Assembly (NCBI RefSeq): GCF_002993365.1
Contig: NZ_PVNP01000013.1
Location: forward strand, 114,254 to 178,253
Length of the DNA stretch: 64,000 nucleotides
Source: Marisediminitalea alba
Lineage (GTDB): Bacteria > Pseudomonadota > Gammaproteobacteria > Enterobacterales > Alteromonadaceae
Direction: 5' to 3'
The translations under genes and the position numbers were made by a program. The notes under the pieces are model-generated. The model did not search any database. It was not told where the DNA came from and worked only from the letters and a program-made list of their open reading frames with translations. Shown piece by piece: positions 1 through 8,991 of this stretch; position 1 is the stretch's first letter; each line of letters starts with the position of its first letter.

Positions 1-796
1 AACTCACATCATAGGCAGCGAGTACACCGATTCGGTCGCTCAGCGAGGATATTTTGTTATTGATACTGTTAATCTGGGTCTGAATCGATTCGCTAAACTG
101 AGCGGAGCGATTGGATAAGCTGCGTACTTCATCTGCCACTACGGCAAAACCACGGCCATGTTCTCCTGCCCGGGCAGCCTCAATAGCCGCGTTCAGCGCC
201 AGCAAATTAGTTTGTGCTGCAATACTGTCGATATCTTTCAGCGCCTGAATAACCGACGGTACGGTGTCGTTAATGGCGGTAATTTGCTCGAGGATTTCCA
301 TGATCCCGGCCGACATATCCACGGTACTCTGGATAAAGCGGTCAAGGGTTACGCCGGTTCGCTCTGCAAAACTGCGCATTCGATCGCTGTACAATTCATC
401 GCTTTCGTCGTCGGCTTTGATTAACTGCAAAATGGTATTGCTTTGCTGATCCACCAGGCCACGCAGGCCAATAAAGCTGGTGCTAAGCGTATCCACTGCG
501 TCGTTGTGGGTGGAAATGATATTGGCCAGGCTCGACTCACAATCGGCCAGCACTTCCGTTGATGTTTGTGCAACACTGTTTAGTGCGGGCTCTGCCGCAA
601 GCGGACTTGCGGTGGTAGCTGGCGCAGATGACGCGGTTTGTGGTGCATTATCACTACTTGCTGGTGAGGCTGGCGCCAGATACTCGTATGCGAATACCGC
701 CGCGGCAAGAATGAGCACTCCAACTACGCCGGAAACAAAATGAGCGAGAATCAGAGCAACGACTGTTGCTATCCCTACAACAAAATATTTATTCAT
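1..796 (-). CDS. Methyl-accepting chemotaxis protein, 3' end outside the window
   Basis: The reading frame starts at the ATG at 796 and stays open to the window edge, so about 265 N-terminal residues are visible. Residues 1-40 are hydrophobic and form one or two closely packed membrane helices with almost no periplasmic part. A low-complexity Ala/Pro/Ser stretch follows. The rest is helical and contains the hallmark hairpin of the MCP signalling domain, with the segments [20 protein letters not shown] and [12 protein letters not shown]. In this family that tip binds CheA and CheW. The lack of a periplasmic ligand domain suggests sensing of a cytoplasmic or membrane signal, which is inference. 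A double palindrome lies upstream at 873-902. Confidence 0.9.
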   Translation of the reverse strand, partial: MNKYFVVGIATVVALILAHFVSGVVGVLILAAAVFAYEYLAPASPASSDNAPQTASSAPATTASPLAAEPALNSVAQTSTEVLADCESSLANIISTHNDAVDTLSTSFIGLRGLVDQQSNTILQLIKADDESDELYSDRMRSFAERTGVTLDRFIQSTVDMSAGIMEILEQITAINDTVPSVIQALKDIDSIAAQTNLLALNAAIEAARAGEHGRGFAVVADEVRSLSNRSAQFSESIQTQINSINNKISSLSDRIGVLAAYDVS

Positions 797-872
797 GACT
801 TTCTCTAATCCACAGGCTAACGCTATGAATTGTAGTACATATATGGTGCTACTGTAGGGAAGTATTGAAAGT

Positions 873-902
873 GTTGCAACTACTTTTATGAGTAGTTGCA
901 AC
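873..902. repeat. Perfect 12-bp inverted repeat built from two GTTGCAAC palindromes
   Basis: The arms at 873-884 and 891-902 are perfect reverse complements around a 6-nt loop. The outer 8 bases of each arm, GTTGCAAC, are palindromic themselves, so there are two identical sites with centres 22 bp apart, about two helical turns. It lies 77 bp before the start of the chemotaxis gene and about 90 bp past the dsbD stop. It could be a double operator or a hairpin ending dsbD transcription. No T-run follows on the minus strand, so I favour the operator. Confidence 0.5.
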
Positions 903-989
903 TAATTGATGATTAATCGTTTTTTTTGATATAGATTAAAGTAAATAGTTTGTTTTTGAGTTTGCTTAAACATAAATTTGAATGTTAAC

Positions 990-2828
990 TCATTGATTTT
1001 TGTTTAATGCGTTTGTTACATGTTGCGCAAAAGGCTCTGCTTTCATAAAGCCGGTTACCCGGGCTTTGGTAAGTTCATTGCCTGCTTCGTCGAACAGTAA
1101 AATGGTGGGTAAGCCCAACACGTCAAAGGCATCCTGAAAAGCCAGGTTGGTGGGCGTATTGTCGGTTAAGTCAATCTGCATCCACACCGTGTTACTCAGT
1201 GCATCAATCACCGCCGGATCAACGAAGGTGTATTTTTCAAACTCTTTACAGGCCACACACCAGTCCGCGTAGAGATCAACCATAACCGACTTACCCTCTG
1301 CGTTGGCGGCGGCAAGCTTTTGTTCAAAATCCTCAAGGTTTTTCACTACCATAAAGGTTGGATGAGAAGTTGTCTGGGAGGTTACTCCGGCGGATGTTCC
1401 GGTGGCTTCATAATGCCCACTGCTTTGGCCAAACAAAGCGTTATAGCCCAGCATCGCGGATACAAACAGGCCCAGGAAAATCATCAGTGTTCGCACACCT
1501 TTGGCAAAGGTGGCAGCGCTTGGCTGATTAACCACCTGATAGTAGCTGAAAGCCCCCAGACCAAGCGCCGACCAGAGCAGCATGCTGTAGTCTGAATTCC
1601 ACAGTCGTTCAACAAACACAATTGCGACGGCCAGTAACATAAAGCCAAAGGTGGTTTTAATAATGTTCATCCAGTTACCGGCTTTGGGCAGTAACTTACC
1701 GCCGGTCATGGCAAAGATAATCAGCGGAATTCCCATCCCCAGACTCAGCGCGTAAAGAGCAAGGAAGCCCAGTGTCATGTCGCCGCTCTGAGCGATAAAT
1801 ATCAGCACACCGGTGAGTGGCGCAGTCGTGCAGGGTGAGGCGATTAAGCCAGACAAAATCCCCATTACAAATACACCCACAAGACTGCCACGTTGCTGAG
1901 CGTTGCTCATGCCACTGACTTTTTCCTGCCACTTACTGGGTAACTGAATCTCGTAAGCACCAAACATGGCGGCGGCCAACGCTACAAAAACCACAATAAA
2001 GGTGCCGAGGATATACGGACTCTGGAGCGATGCCTGAAACTGCACGCCGGCAGAGGCAACCACCAGGCCCAGCAATGAGTACATGATGGCCATGCCCTGC
2101 ACATACACAAACGCGAGCGTGAACGCGCGGGACATTTTAATGTCTTTGCCCTGGCCAATAACGATGCCCGACACGATGGGATACATGGGGAACACACAGG
2201 GCGTAAACGCCAGTCCTATCCCCAGCGCTAAAAACAGCAGCAGAGTAAGAGGCAGGTTTTCATCGGATTGCAGCAGGTTAGCCAGATCGTATTGCTCGCT
2301 GACTGTTTGCTCAGAGCTCTGAGAGGCTTGCTTTTCGCCACCGCTTAACTCACCGGTGACGCTGGCACCCTGAATTTCGTTGAGGTAAATCACTTTGGTG
2401 GTGGGTGGATAGCATAATCCGGCGCTGGCGCAGCCCTGGTAGCGCAGTTTAACCACGCCATCCTGCACGGTTTCGGTAATGGGGTAACTGAACGACACCG
2501 TGTTATAAAACACGTCGGAAATGCCAAAGAATTCATCTTCAATCTGTTCAGCCGGGGGGAAGGCCGGTTCGCCCAGTGTGGCATTTTTGGTCGACACCTT
2601 AAATTGCTTTTTGTACAGGTAATAGCCGTCTGCGATATCAAAGCGTACTACCAGGGAGTCGCCTTTTTGTGAAAAGTCAAAAACAAAGGCTTCTTCTACC
2701 GGGAGAAATGACGGTTCGTCACTGAACAGATCGTCCATGTTATTGTTACTTAACTGGGCCGAAGCCACCGTTGTGAATAACAGGGCAAAAAATGTCAGGG
2801 TGATTACTGCTAGCCGGGACTGATTCAC
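990..2828 (-). CDS. dsbD: Thiol:disulfide interchange protein DsbD
   Basis: DsbD moves electrons from cytoplasmic thioredoxin through the inner membrane to periplasmic isomerases and cytochrome c maturation. All three domains are visible in 612 residues: a signal peptide (about 1-24), a periplasmic alpha domain with a cysteine pair in GCASAGLCYPP near residue 135, a multi-span beta domain (about 195-470) with the FTPCVFPMYP and SPCTTAPLTG cysteine segments, and a C-terminal thioredoxin-like gamma domain with YADWCVACK near residue 525. The start is a GTG with GGAAG upstream, 4 bp after the cutA stop, so the two genes form an operon. Length is normal for the family. Confidence 0.96.
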   Translation of the reverse strand: MNQSRLAVITLTFFALLFTTVASAQLSNNNMDDLFSDEPSFLPVEEAFVFDFSQKGDSLVVRFDIADGYYLYKKQFKVSTKNATLGEPAFPPAEQIEDEFFGISDVFYNTVSFSYPITETVQDGVVKLRYQGCASAGLCYPPTTKVIYLNEIQGASVTGELSGGEKQASQSSEQTVSEQYDLANLLQSDENLPLTLLLFLALGIGLAFTPCVFPMYPIVSGIVIGQGKDIKMSRAFTLAFVYVQGMAIMYSLLGLVVASAGVQFQASLQSPYILGTFIVVFVALAAAMFGAYEIQLPSKWQEKVSGMSNAQQRGSLVGVFVMGILSGLIASPCTTAPLTGVLIFIAQSGDMTLGFLALYALSLGMGIPLIIFAMTGGKLLPKAGNWMNIIKTTFGFMLLAVAIVFVERLWNSDYSMLLWSALGLGAFSYYQVVNQPSAATFAKGVRTLMIFLGLFVSAMLGYNALFGQSSGHYEATGTSAGVTSQTTSHPTFMVVKNLEDFEQKLAAANAEGKSVMVDLYADWCVACKEFEKYTFVDPAVIDALSNTVWMQIDLTDNTPTNLAFQDAFDVLGLPTILLFDEAGNELTKARVTGFMKAEPFAQHVTNALNKNQ

Positions 2829-2832
2829 CGAA

Positions 2833-3174
2833 TTACTTCCTCTTATTAATGTTTAATTCCTGTTCTACCCAGGAGTTATAAGCCTCGCTCGCTGCACAAG
2901 CCGGCACGGCAACCCACTGCGGCACGTCGTAGTTGTGAAGTGCTTTCACCAGTTGCTCTGCTTGTGCAATCTTGTGCTGGTGGGTTTTAATGAGGATCTG
3001 GTATTCCTGTTCCTGCGTCACCTGATTATCCCAGCGATAAACCGAGGTCATCCCCGGCATTATCTGCACGCAAGCAGCAAGATTTTGCTCCAGCAACTGA
3101 TTGGCAATGGTTTCTGCGTTTTGCCGCGAATCCGTAGTGCAATATACGATGCAAAGGTCTGTCATAGTTTTCAT
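2833..3174 (-). CDS. cutA: Divalent cation tolerance protein CutA
   Basis: This is a small trimeric cytoplasmic protein linked to copper tolerance. Its exact biochemical role is unsettled. The family pattern is clear: an N-terminal strand LCIVYCTTDS, then NLAACVQIMPGMTSVYRW, then a C-terminal QWVAVPACAASEAYNSWVE. I place the start at the ATG at 3174. A second ATG at 3165 is equally possible, because neither has a strong ribosome-binding site. A further in-frame TTG at 3204 is less likely. It lies directly before dsbD, as in enterobacteria, and diverges from fxsA. Confidence 0.92.
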   Translation of the reverse strand: MKTMTDLCIVYCTTDSRQNAETIANQLLEQNLAACVQIMPGMTSVYRWDNQVTQEQEYQILIKTHQHKIAQAEQLVKALHNYDVPQWVAVPACAASEAYNSWVEQELNINKRK

Positions 3175-3360
3175 AGGACCGGGTTTATCCCAATTATTAT
3201 TCAACTTGTCCGACTTGCCGGCACTTTACCGAGCAAATCGGGTCTATGACAAGTCAATCATCGTTAGTACGCGATAAACTTACGATACGATGACTTGGGT
3301 TTATATAATTGTGCCCCATCTTAATTAACTGAAACTTAAGAATGCAACAGGAAACGTACT

Positions 3361-3843
3361 TTGCGCTTTTTATTATTACTTTTCATTGTCATGCCAATCG
3401 CTGAAATTTCGCTGTTGCTGCAGGTGGGTGACTTAATCGGTGGCTGGAATACGGTTGGGCTAATCGTAGTCACCGCTTTTGTGGGAGCTTATCTGGTTCG
3501 TCAGGAAGGCATCTCAACATTACAGACCGCACAAGCGAAACTGGCGCAGAATCAGGTGCCGGGCAAAGAAATGATGGAAGGTATGTTGCTGGTGATTGCC
3601 GGCGTACTGTTAGTTACTCCGGGTTTTATTACCGATATCGTCGGTTTTGCTTTTGCGCTGCCATTTTCCCGCAAATTTATTGCCAGCAGAGCGGCCAGTC
3701 ATCTTACGGTGCGTACGTTTAATGCTTCGCAGCAGTCAACTTATCAGTACAGCAGCCGCCCTTCGGCTCACGATGATGGCGATACTATCGAGGGTGAGTA
3801 TACTGATAAGTCTGAAAACGATCCGGATAAGCGCCTGAAATAA
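3361..3843 (+). CDS. fxsA: FxsA family membrane protein
   Basis: FxsA is a small inner-membrane protein. In E. coli its overproduction relieves F exclusion of phage T7, and its normal role is unknown. The 160-residue protein has the FxsA pattern: an N-terminal helix with PIAEISLLLQVG, a second helix with VGLIVVTAFVGAYLVRQEG, then GMLLVIAGVLLVTPGFITDIVG, and a polar charged tail. The start is TTG with AGGAA 6 bp upstream. In enterobacteria fxsA lies near groESL. Here about 14 kb of other genes separate them. Confidence 0.92.
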   Translation: MRFLLLLFIVMPIAEISLLLQVGDLIGGWNTVGLIVVTAFVGAYLVRQEGISTLQTAQAKLAQNQVPGKEMMEGMLLVIAGVLLVTPGFITDIVGFAFALPFSRKFIASRAASHLTVRTFNASQQSTYQYSSRPSAHDDGDTIEGEYTDKSENDPDKRLK

Positions 3844-3879
3844 CCTCAGACGCTGTGCTTTCCGGTTAACACTTTTGCT

Positions 3880-4585
3880 TAGGTGATGCTTCAAGAGTCG
3901 CCAGTTTGGCTTCCATGAACATCTTCAGTATTCCCTACATTTTTCGCGACAACGACCATTTCTGGAAAGTGCTTAACAGCGAGGTCGGGCAAGGGCTGCT
4001 GGCTGGTGTTGAGCCATTCAGACTTAAAGGTCTGGCCTATTATGACGCTGGCAGTCGCAGTTTTTACACCAATAACAAGCCGGTCAGAACACCGGCTGAC
4101 TTAGCCGGTATGAAAATTCGAGTACTTAACAGCCCTACTGCAGTACGTACTGTTCGTGAGCTGGGCGGTGCTGCTACGCCGGTAGCCTGGGGCGAGCTCT
4201 ACACTGCGTTACAACAAGGCGTGGTGGATGGCGCAAAAAACAACCCGCCCAGTTACTACCTGTCTCGTCATTATGAAATTGCCCGTTACTACTCGCTGGA
4301 TGAGCACACGTCAGTGCCCGACGTGATGCTGATGTCATTGCGGGTATGGAAAACCTCACCGACCAGCAACAGGAATGGGTGGATAAGGCTATGCAGGACT
4401 CAGTAATTTTTCAGCGCCAGGCCTGGCAGGAATCTACGCTTGATTCACTGGCAAAGGTCAAAGCTGATGGTGTGGAAGTGATCTATCCGGATAAAAAGCC
4501 TTTCGTTGAAGCGGTAAAACCCTTTCACGATAGTCTGCGCGGCACTCCCGTCGGCGATCTCATTTCTCAAATTAAGGCCATGTAG
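3880..4585 (+). pseudogene. dctP: TRAP transporter substrate-binding protein DctP, truncated and frameshifted
   Basis: Only the C-terminal two thirds of a DctP periplasmic receptor remain. Recognisable family similarity begins near 3880 with no start codon, signal peptide or first lobe. It includes FSIPYIFRD, DLAGMKIRVLNSPTAVRT, WGELYTALQQGVVDGAKNNP and HTSVPDVMLMS. Near 4349 the frame shifts: the expected run RVWENLTDQQQEWVDKA needs one more G between 4349 and 4350, and the remaining part (to 4585) is read in another frame. So there are two independent lesions, a 5' deletion and a 1-nt deletion. In an intact system this receptor would bring a sugar acid to DctQM. The location before hexuronate genes suggests a uronate receptor. 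Confidence 0.88.
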
Positions 4586-4586
4586 T

Positions 4587-5075
4587 ATGCGCAAGGTTAT
4601 ACGACTCATTGATCAACTCGTGGCCGGCACCCTGATGCTGGCAATGGCGCTCATTTTGCTGACCGTGGTTTGGCAGGTTATCTCCCGTTACATCATGCAG
4701 GATCCGGCTTCAGTAACCGAAGAATTATCCCGTTTTCTGCTGATTTGTATTGGCCTGCTCGGTGCAGCATTTGCCTACCGGCAAAAAGTCCATCTGGGTT
4801 TTAATCTGGTTGTAAAGAAACAGTCTGAGCATGTTCGTAAGTACATACTCACTCTGGTTGAATTGCTGGTTATCATTTTTTGTGCTGCCACCCTGTTATT
4901 TGGCGGCAGCCAGTTGGTATCACTAACGCTGGAACTGGAGCAAATCTCCGCAGCCCTGGGTATTCGGATGGGGTATGTGTATGTGGTGTTGCCGCTGTCC
5001 GGGATCCTGCTCATTTGCTACGGGCTAATTAATATCCATAACCTGTGGCTGGCCGACGAAGAAGGAGCGCTATAA
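4587..5075 (+). CDS. dctQ: TRAP transporter small permease DctQ
   Basis: This is the four-helix small membrane subunit of a TRAP transporter, 162 residues, with the family pattern VWQVISRYIM followed by TEELSRFLLICIGLLGAAFAYR and HLGFNLVV. Its reading frame is intact, but both partners (dctP and dctM) are broken, so it probably has no function. The start ATG is 1 bp past the dctP remnant, and its stop TAA overlaps the dctM start codon. The gene therefore belonged to a tightly coupled dctPQM operon. Confidence 0.9.
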   Translation: MRKVIRLIDQLVAGTLMLAMALILLTVVWQVISRYIMQDPASVTEELSRFLLICIGLLGAAFAYRQKVHLGFNLVVKKQSEHVRKYILTLVELLVIIFCAATLLFGGSQLVSLTLELEQISAALGIRMGYVYVVLPLSGILLICYGLINIHNLWLADEEGAL

Positions 5076-6236
5076 TGGATTACACCGCACTGGTGCTGGC
5101 AGTCACTTTCTTTTTACTGCTGGTCCTTAACGTACCCATTTCATTCAGCATCGGGATTGCCACCATGGCTGCCATGTTGATGAGCATAGATTTTACGCCG
5201 GCAGTCACTACCATTGCTCAGCGAATGGCTGGTGGACTGGACAGCTTTGCCTTGCTGGCCATTCCGTTCTTTATATTATCCGGGATGATTATGGGGCGTG
5301 GTGGTATAGCCAAGCGCCTTATAAACTGCGCGCTGGCGCTGATAGGATCGCTGCCTGGTGGTCTGGCGTTGGTTAACGTTGTGTCCTGCATGCTGTTTGG
5401 GGCTATTTCAGGCTCAGCCGTGGCCACTACGTCTGCCATTGGTAGCTTTATGCTGCCGGAAATGAAAAAGCAGGGTTACGACGAGAACTTCAGCGCGGCG
5501 GTTACCGCTGCTGCCTCGACTACAGGTATGCTGATCCCACCCAGTAACATTCTGATTGTTTATGCCATTGCCAGCGGCGGTGTATCTATCGCGGCGCTGT
5601 TTATGGCCGGTTATCTACCAGGCGTGATGGTAGGGCTGGCGCTGATGATGGTGTGCTTTGTTCATGCCAAGCGCAAAGGTTATGCAACGGCTGATCGCCT
5701 GCCAATGATACTGGTGGTGCAGCAGGTTGCCGCTGCAATACCCAGCTTGTTTTTAATCTTTCTGGTTATTGGCGGAATTGTGGGTGGTATCTTTACCGCC
5801 ACTGAAGCCGGCGCCATCGCGGTGGTTTATTCACTGATCCTGGCGGTGGGTGTTTACCGCGAAGTAAAACCCAAACAACTGCCGGATATACTGCTGAAAT
5901 CGGCCGAAACTACCGCTATTGTCATGCTGCTTATCGGTGCTTCTACGGCAATGTCTTGTATGCTGTAATACGCCAACATTCCTGCCGGTGGCGGCGGAAC
6001 TGGGCATGTCACCGCTGCAGTTTGGTATTATGATTGTATTAAACCTGTCGATTGGTTTGTGCTCACCGCCTGTTGGGGCTGTGCTGTTTATTACCTGTGC
6101 CATTGCCAAAACACGCCTGGATAAAATTATCCGGCCGTTGCTGCCACTCTATGTTGCGATGTTTGTGGTGCTGATGCTGATAACCTATGTGGCCTGGTTT
6201 AGTGAGGCATTACCGGCACCACTGTTCGGGGTATAA
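5075..6236 (+). pseudogene. dctM: TRAP transporter large permease DctM, internal deletion with frameshift
   Basis: The first 298 codons (ATG 5075 with GGAG upstream, to 5968) are a normal DctM N-terminal part, with LAIPFFILSGMIMGRGGIAKRL-type helices, ISGSAVATTSAIGS and TGMLIPPSN signatures. The frame ends at AMSCML-stop. The family C-terminus (FLPVAAELGMSPLQFGIM, GLCSPPVGAVLF) resumes in another frame and ends at 6236. DctM proteins usually have about 425-430 residues, and the piece between LLIGAS and LPVA is missing here, so roughly 40-60 codons have been deleted. The permease cannot be made in one piece. Confidence 0.88.
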
Positions 6237-6297
6237 AACCCCGGCTGCTGGTTTGGAAATCAACGAATAACCCGAAAGTGCTGAGAGTAGCCTAACA

Positions 6298-6305
6298 AAC
6301 CGGTT
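6298..6305. promoter_or_regulatory. Possible LacI-type operator before the lacI-family gene
   Basis: The palindrome AACCGGTT lies 52 bp before the regulator start. It shares the central ACCGGT of the better operator at 7420-7433. A related half site, CCGGTTAAC, is found near 3862, before the dctP remnant. If all three are bound, the regulator controls itself, the old transporter and the catabolic operon. This is inferred from sequence shape alone. Confidence 0.35.
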
Positions 6306-6356
6306 AACGGTAAACTCAGACTGATGAATAAAAAACAAAAATAAAGAGTACTCTGC

Positions 6357-7382
6357 ATGGATAAGAAGCCAACCATCAATGATGTGGCACGTATAGCCGG
6401 GGTGTCCAAGCGCACCGTCTCCCGGGTTATCAATGGGGCCTCAAATGTTGGCGCCGCTACCCGGGAAAAAATTCAACAGGTGGTGGATGAGCTGGGCTTT
6501 TCGCCGGATAAACAGGCCCGGGGCCTGGCTGCCAGCCGTTCTTATCTGATTGGTTTGATTTACGATAACCCGGATGCACTCTATATCGACCAGGTACAAC
6601 GTGGTGTACTCGATGTTTGTTCGAAAAAAGGCTACGAGCTGGTTGTTCATCCCTGTAATTATCGCAGTGATGATTTTATCAGTAATTGTGTTGGCTTCGT
6701 CCGACGCTCAAACATTGACGGCGTGATAGTGCTGCCGCCGGTGTCGGAATCAAACGAACTGGCCACAGCGCTGGAAAATCATGGCATTAACTATGTCAGG
6801 CTGACGTCGGTGGATATCGACGATAAAGCCAATATTGTGGTGTCAGACGACCGTGCGGCGTTGAGTGATATGGCGCGCTACCTGGTGTCGTTAGGGCACA
6901 AGGACATCGCGATTATTAGTGGTCCAAACCATTACTATTCTACCGTAGAGCGTCTGGAAGGGATTACTAACACACTTCAGGAACTGGGCTTAAACATTCC
7001 TGCAGAACGGATTATTGAAGGCAAAAACAGTTATGAGAGCGGTATTGAGTGTGCCCGGGCATTACTGATCCAAACGCCGCGGCCGCAGGTGATTGTGGCC
7101 AATAACGATGAAATGGCCGCTGGTGTACTCAAAGTGGCGCATGAACTGGGTATCGATGTCCCCGGCGAGTTATCGGTTGCCGGCTTTGATGATAACTTAC
7201 TGGCGTCGCGGGTGATCCCATCACTCACTACAGTGCAGCGTCCGGTGGTTGCCATGGCAGGTATTGCCGCGAAAAAGATTGTCGCGCTGATAGAGAATAA
7301 GCCGGCTGAAGGTGTGGAAGAATACACTATTAAGCCACACCTTATTATTCGTGAGTCAACACGCAAAGCAACCAAACCATAG
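6357..7382 (+). CDS. LacI-family transcriptional regulator of the uronate locus
   Basis: The 341-residue protein has the LacI architecture: an N-terminal helix-turn-helix and hinge (TINDVARIAGVSKRTVSRVI, then ARGLAASRS) and a periplasmic-binding-like sensor domain ending in RPVVAMAG and HLIIRESTR. It lies between the TRAP remnants and uxaA in the same direction and is the obvious candidate regulator of the hexuronate operon. KDG or a related intermediate would be the likely effector, as in other LacI-type uronate regulators, but the sequence does not show which. The palindrome at 7420-7433 is its probable operator. Confidence 0.88.
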   Translation: MDKKPTINDVARIAGVSKRTVSRVINGASNVGAATREKIQQVVDELGFSPDKQARGLAASRSYLIGLIYDNPDALYIDQVQRGVLDVCSKKGYELVVHPCNYRSDDFISNCVGFVRRSNIDGVIVLPPVSESNELATALENHGINYVRLTSVDIDDKANIVVSDDRAALSDMARYLVSLGHKDIAIISGPNHYYSTVERLEGITNTLQELGLNIPAERIIEGKNSYESGIECARALLIQTPRPQVIVANNDEMAAGVLKVAHELGIDVPGELSVAGFDDNLLASRVIPSLTTVQRPVVAMAGIAAKKIVALIENKPAEGVEEYTIKPHLIIRESTRKATKP

Positions 7383-7419
7383 CAGATAAAAAATAAAGAA
7401 AATCTGCTTTAACGTAATT

Positions 7420-7433
7420 TGCCACCGGTGGCA
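7420..7433. promoter_or_regulatory. LacI-family operator before uxaA
   Basis: TGCCACCGGTGGCA is a perfect 14-bp palindrome with the central CG pair typical of LacI-family sites. It lies 57 bp before the uxaA start and 37 bp after the regulator stop. An outer imperfect pair, TTTAAC and GTTAAA, flanks it. Repression of uxaA-uxaC-uxuB-eda-kdgK from this site is the expected arrangement. Confidence 0.65.
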
Positions 7434-7490
7434 TTAATGTTAAAAGTGTGGTAATTTAATCAACAACTGGAATAAACGTTTAGAGATTTT

Positions 7491-8978
7491 ATGGCCGATC
7501 AAACCAAGCTTATACAAGTGCATCCAAACGATAACGTAGCTGTGTCGACCATGGCGCTGTCTGCCGGCACGATCGTAGATGCATTGTCGGTGACCCTTGC
7601 CAGCGATACACCCGCGGGCCATAAAGTTGCCCTGAGTGACATTGCCGCCGGCGAAAAAGTGGTGAAATATGGTTTTGCCATCGGCATTGCGCAGGCTGAT
7701 ATCAAACGTGGTGATCATGTTCACAGCCATAATTTAAAAACGGCATTAAGTGGTCAGGAAAACTATCAGTATGAGCCGGTTGCTGTGCGCCAACCGGTTA
7801 CCAAGCCATCTCAGGCCAGCTTTATGGGCTATCGCCGGGCAAATGGTAAGGTTGGGATCCGCAACGAAGTCTGGATCATCAATACCGTAGGCTGTGTAAA
7901 CCGTACTGCTGAGCGCATCGCCGCAGAGTGCGATCGCCGTTTCTTTGGTGAATGCGATGGTTTTCGTTCATTCACCCATCCGTTTGGCTGCTCACAGCTG
8001 GGCGATGATCTGCACGATACCCAAACCATACTTGCTTCATTGGCGTCGCACCCCAATGCGGGCGCGGTGCTAATTGTTGGGCTCGGTTGTGAAAACAACC
8101 AGTTATCCAATCTGCTTGAGAAAGTAGACCGCCCTGCCGGACAGATCCGGTATTTTAACTCCCAGCAGGTTGGCGACGAAATTGAGGAAGGTATCCGCCT
8201 TATTCATGAAATGCTGGCTGATGTTGGCAAGTGTACCCGGGAACCTATTGATGGCAGCGAGTTGGTACTGGGTGTGAAGTGTGGCGGGAGTGATGCGTTT
8301 AGTGGCATTACCGCCAACCCGCTGGTGGGTCGCATGACTGATTTAATGGTTAAACAGAACGGCAGTGTGCTGCAAACTGAAACCCCGGAAATGTTCGGTG
8401 CCGAACAGTTATTGATGAACCGTGCGACCAGCCAGGCTGTATTCTCCGAAATAGTTGAACTGGTTAACGACTTTAAACAGTATTTTATTGATAACAACCA
8501 ACCTATTTATGAAAACCCGTCTCCGGGTAATAAAGCCGGCGGACTCACCACACTGGAAGAAAAGTCCCTGGGCGCCGTGCAAAAAGGCGGACAGGCACCG
8601 GTAAACGGTGTATTGCAGTATGGCGAGCCTTTGTCAAAGAAAGGCCTCAATTTGCTTCAGGCACCAGGCAACGATGCGGTAAGTTCCACTGCGCTCGCCG
8701 CCAGCGGCGCGCACATCATTTTATTCACCACCGGACGGGGTACCCCGCTCGGCTTTCCTGTACCCACAGTGAAAATCTCATCTAACAGTGAAATTGCTCA
8801 TAAGAAGCCACACTGGATAGATTTTAATGCAGGCCAGATATTGCAGGGCACCAGTATTGATGACTGTGCTGCTCTGCTGTACCAGCAATGCCTGAATATT
8901 GCGTCGGGCGAGAAAACCTGCAACGAGAAAAATGGCAGTCACGAGATAGCGATCTGGAAACGTGGCGTAACCCTGTAA
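7491..8978 (+). CDS. uxaA: Altronate dehydratase UxaA
   Basis: UxaA dehydrates D-altronate to 2-keto-3-deoxygluconate in galacturonate catabolism. The 495-residue protein has an N-terminal SAF-like domain (about 1-90, with GEKVVKYGFAIGIAQADIKRGDHVHSHN), followed by the large dehydratase domain with GYRRANGKVGIRN, HPFGCSQLG, VGLGCENNQ and VLGVKCGGSDAFSGI. These are typical of iron-dependent UxaA/GarD enzymes. It is the first gene of a five-gene run. Length and frame look intact. Confidence 0.94.
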   Translation: MADQTKLIQVHPNDNVAVSTMALSAGTIVDALSVTLASDTPAGHKVALSDIAAGEKVVKYGFAIGIAQADIKRGDHVHSHNLKTALSGQENYQYEPVAVRQPVTKPSQASFMGYRRANGKVGIRNEVWIINTVGCVNRTAERIAAECDRRFFGECDGFRSFTHPFGCSQLGDDLHDTQTILASLASHPNAGAVLIVGLGCENNQLSNLLEKVDRPAGQIRYFNSQQVGDEIEEGIRLIHEMLADVGKCTREPIDGSELVLGVKCGGSDAFSGITANPLVGRMTDLMVKQNGSVLQTETPEMFGAEQLLMNRATSQAVFSEIVELVNDFKQYFIDNNQPIYENPSPGNKAGGLTTLEEKSLGAVQKGGQAPVNGVLQYGEPLSKKGLNLLQAPGNDAVSSTALAASGAHIILFTTGRGTPLGFPVPTVKISSNSEIAHKKPHWIDFNAGQILQGTSIDDCAALLYQQCLNIASGEKTCNEKNGSHEIAIWKRGVTL

Positions 8979-8991
8979 CAAAGAGACTGAT

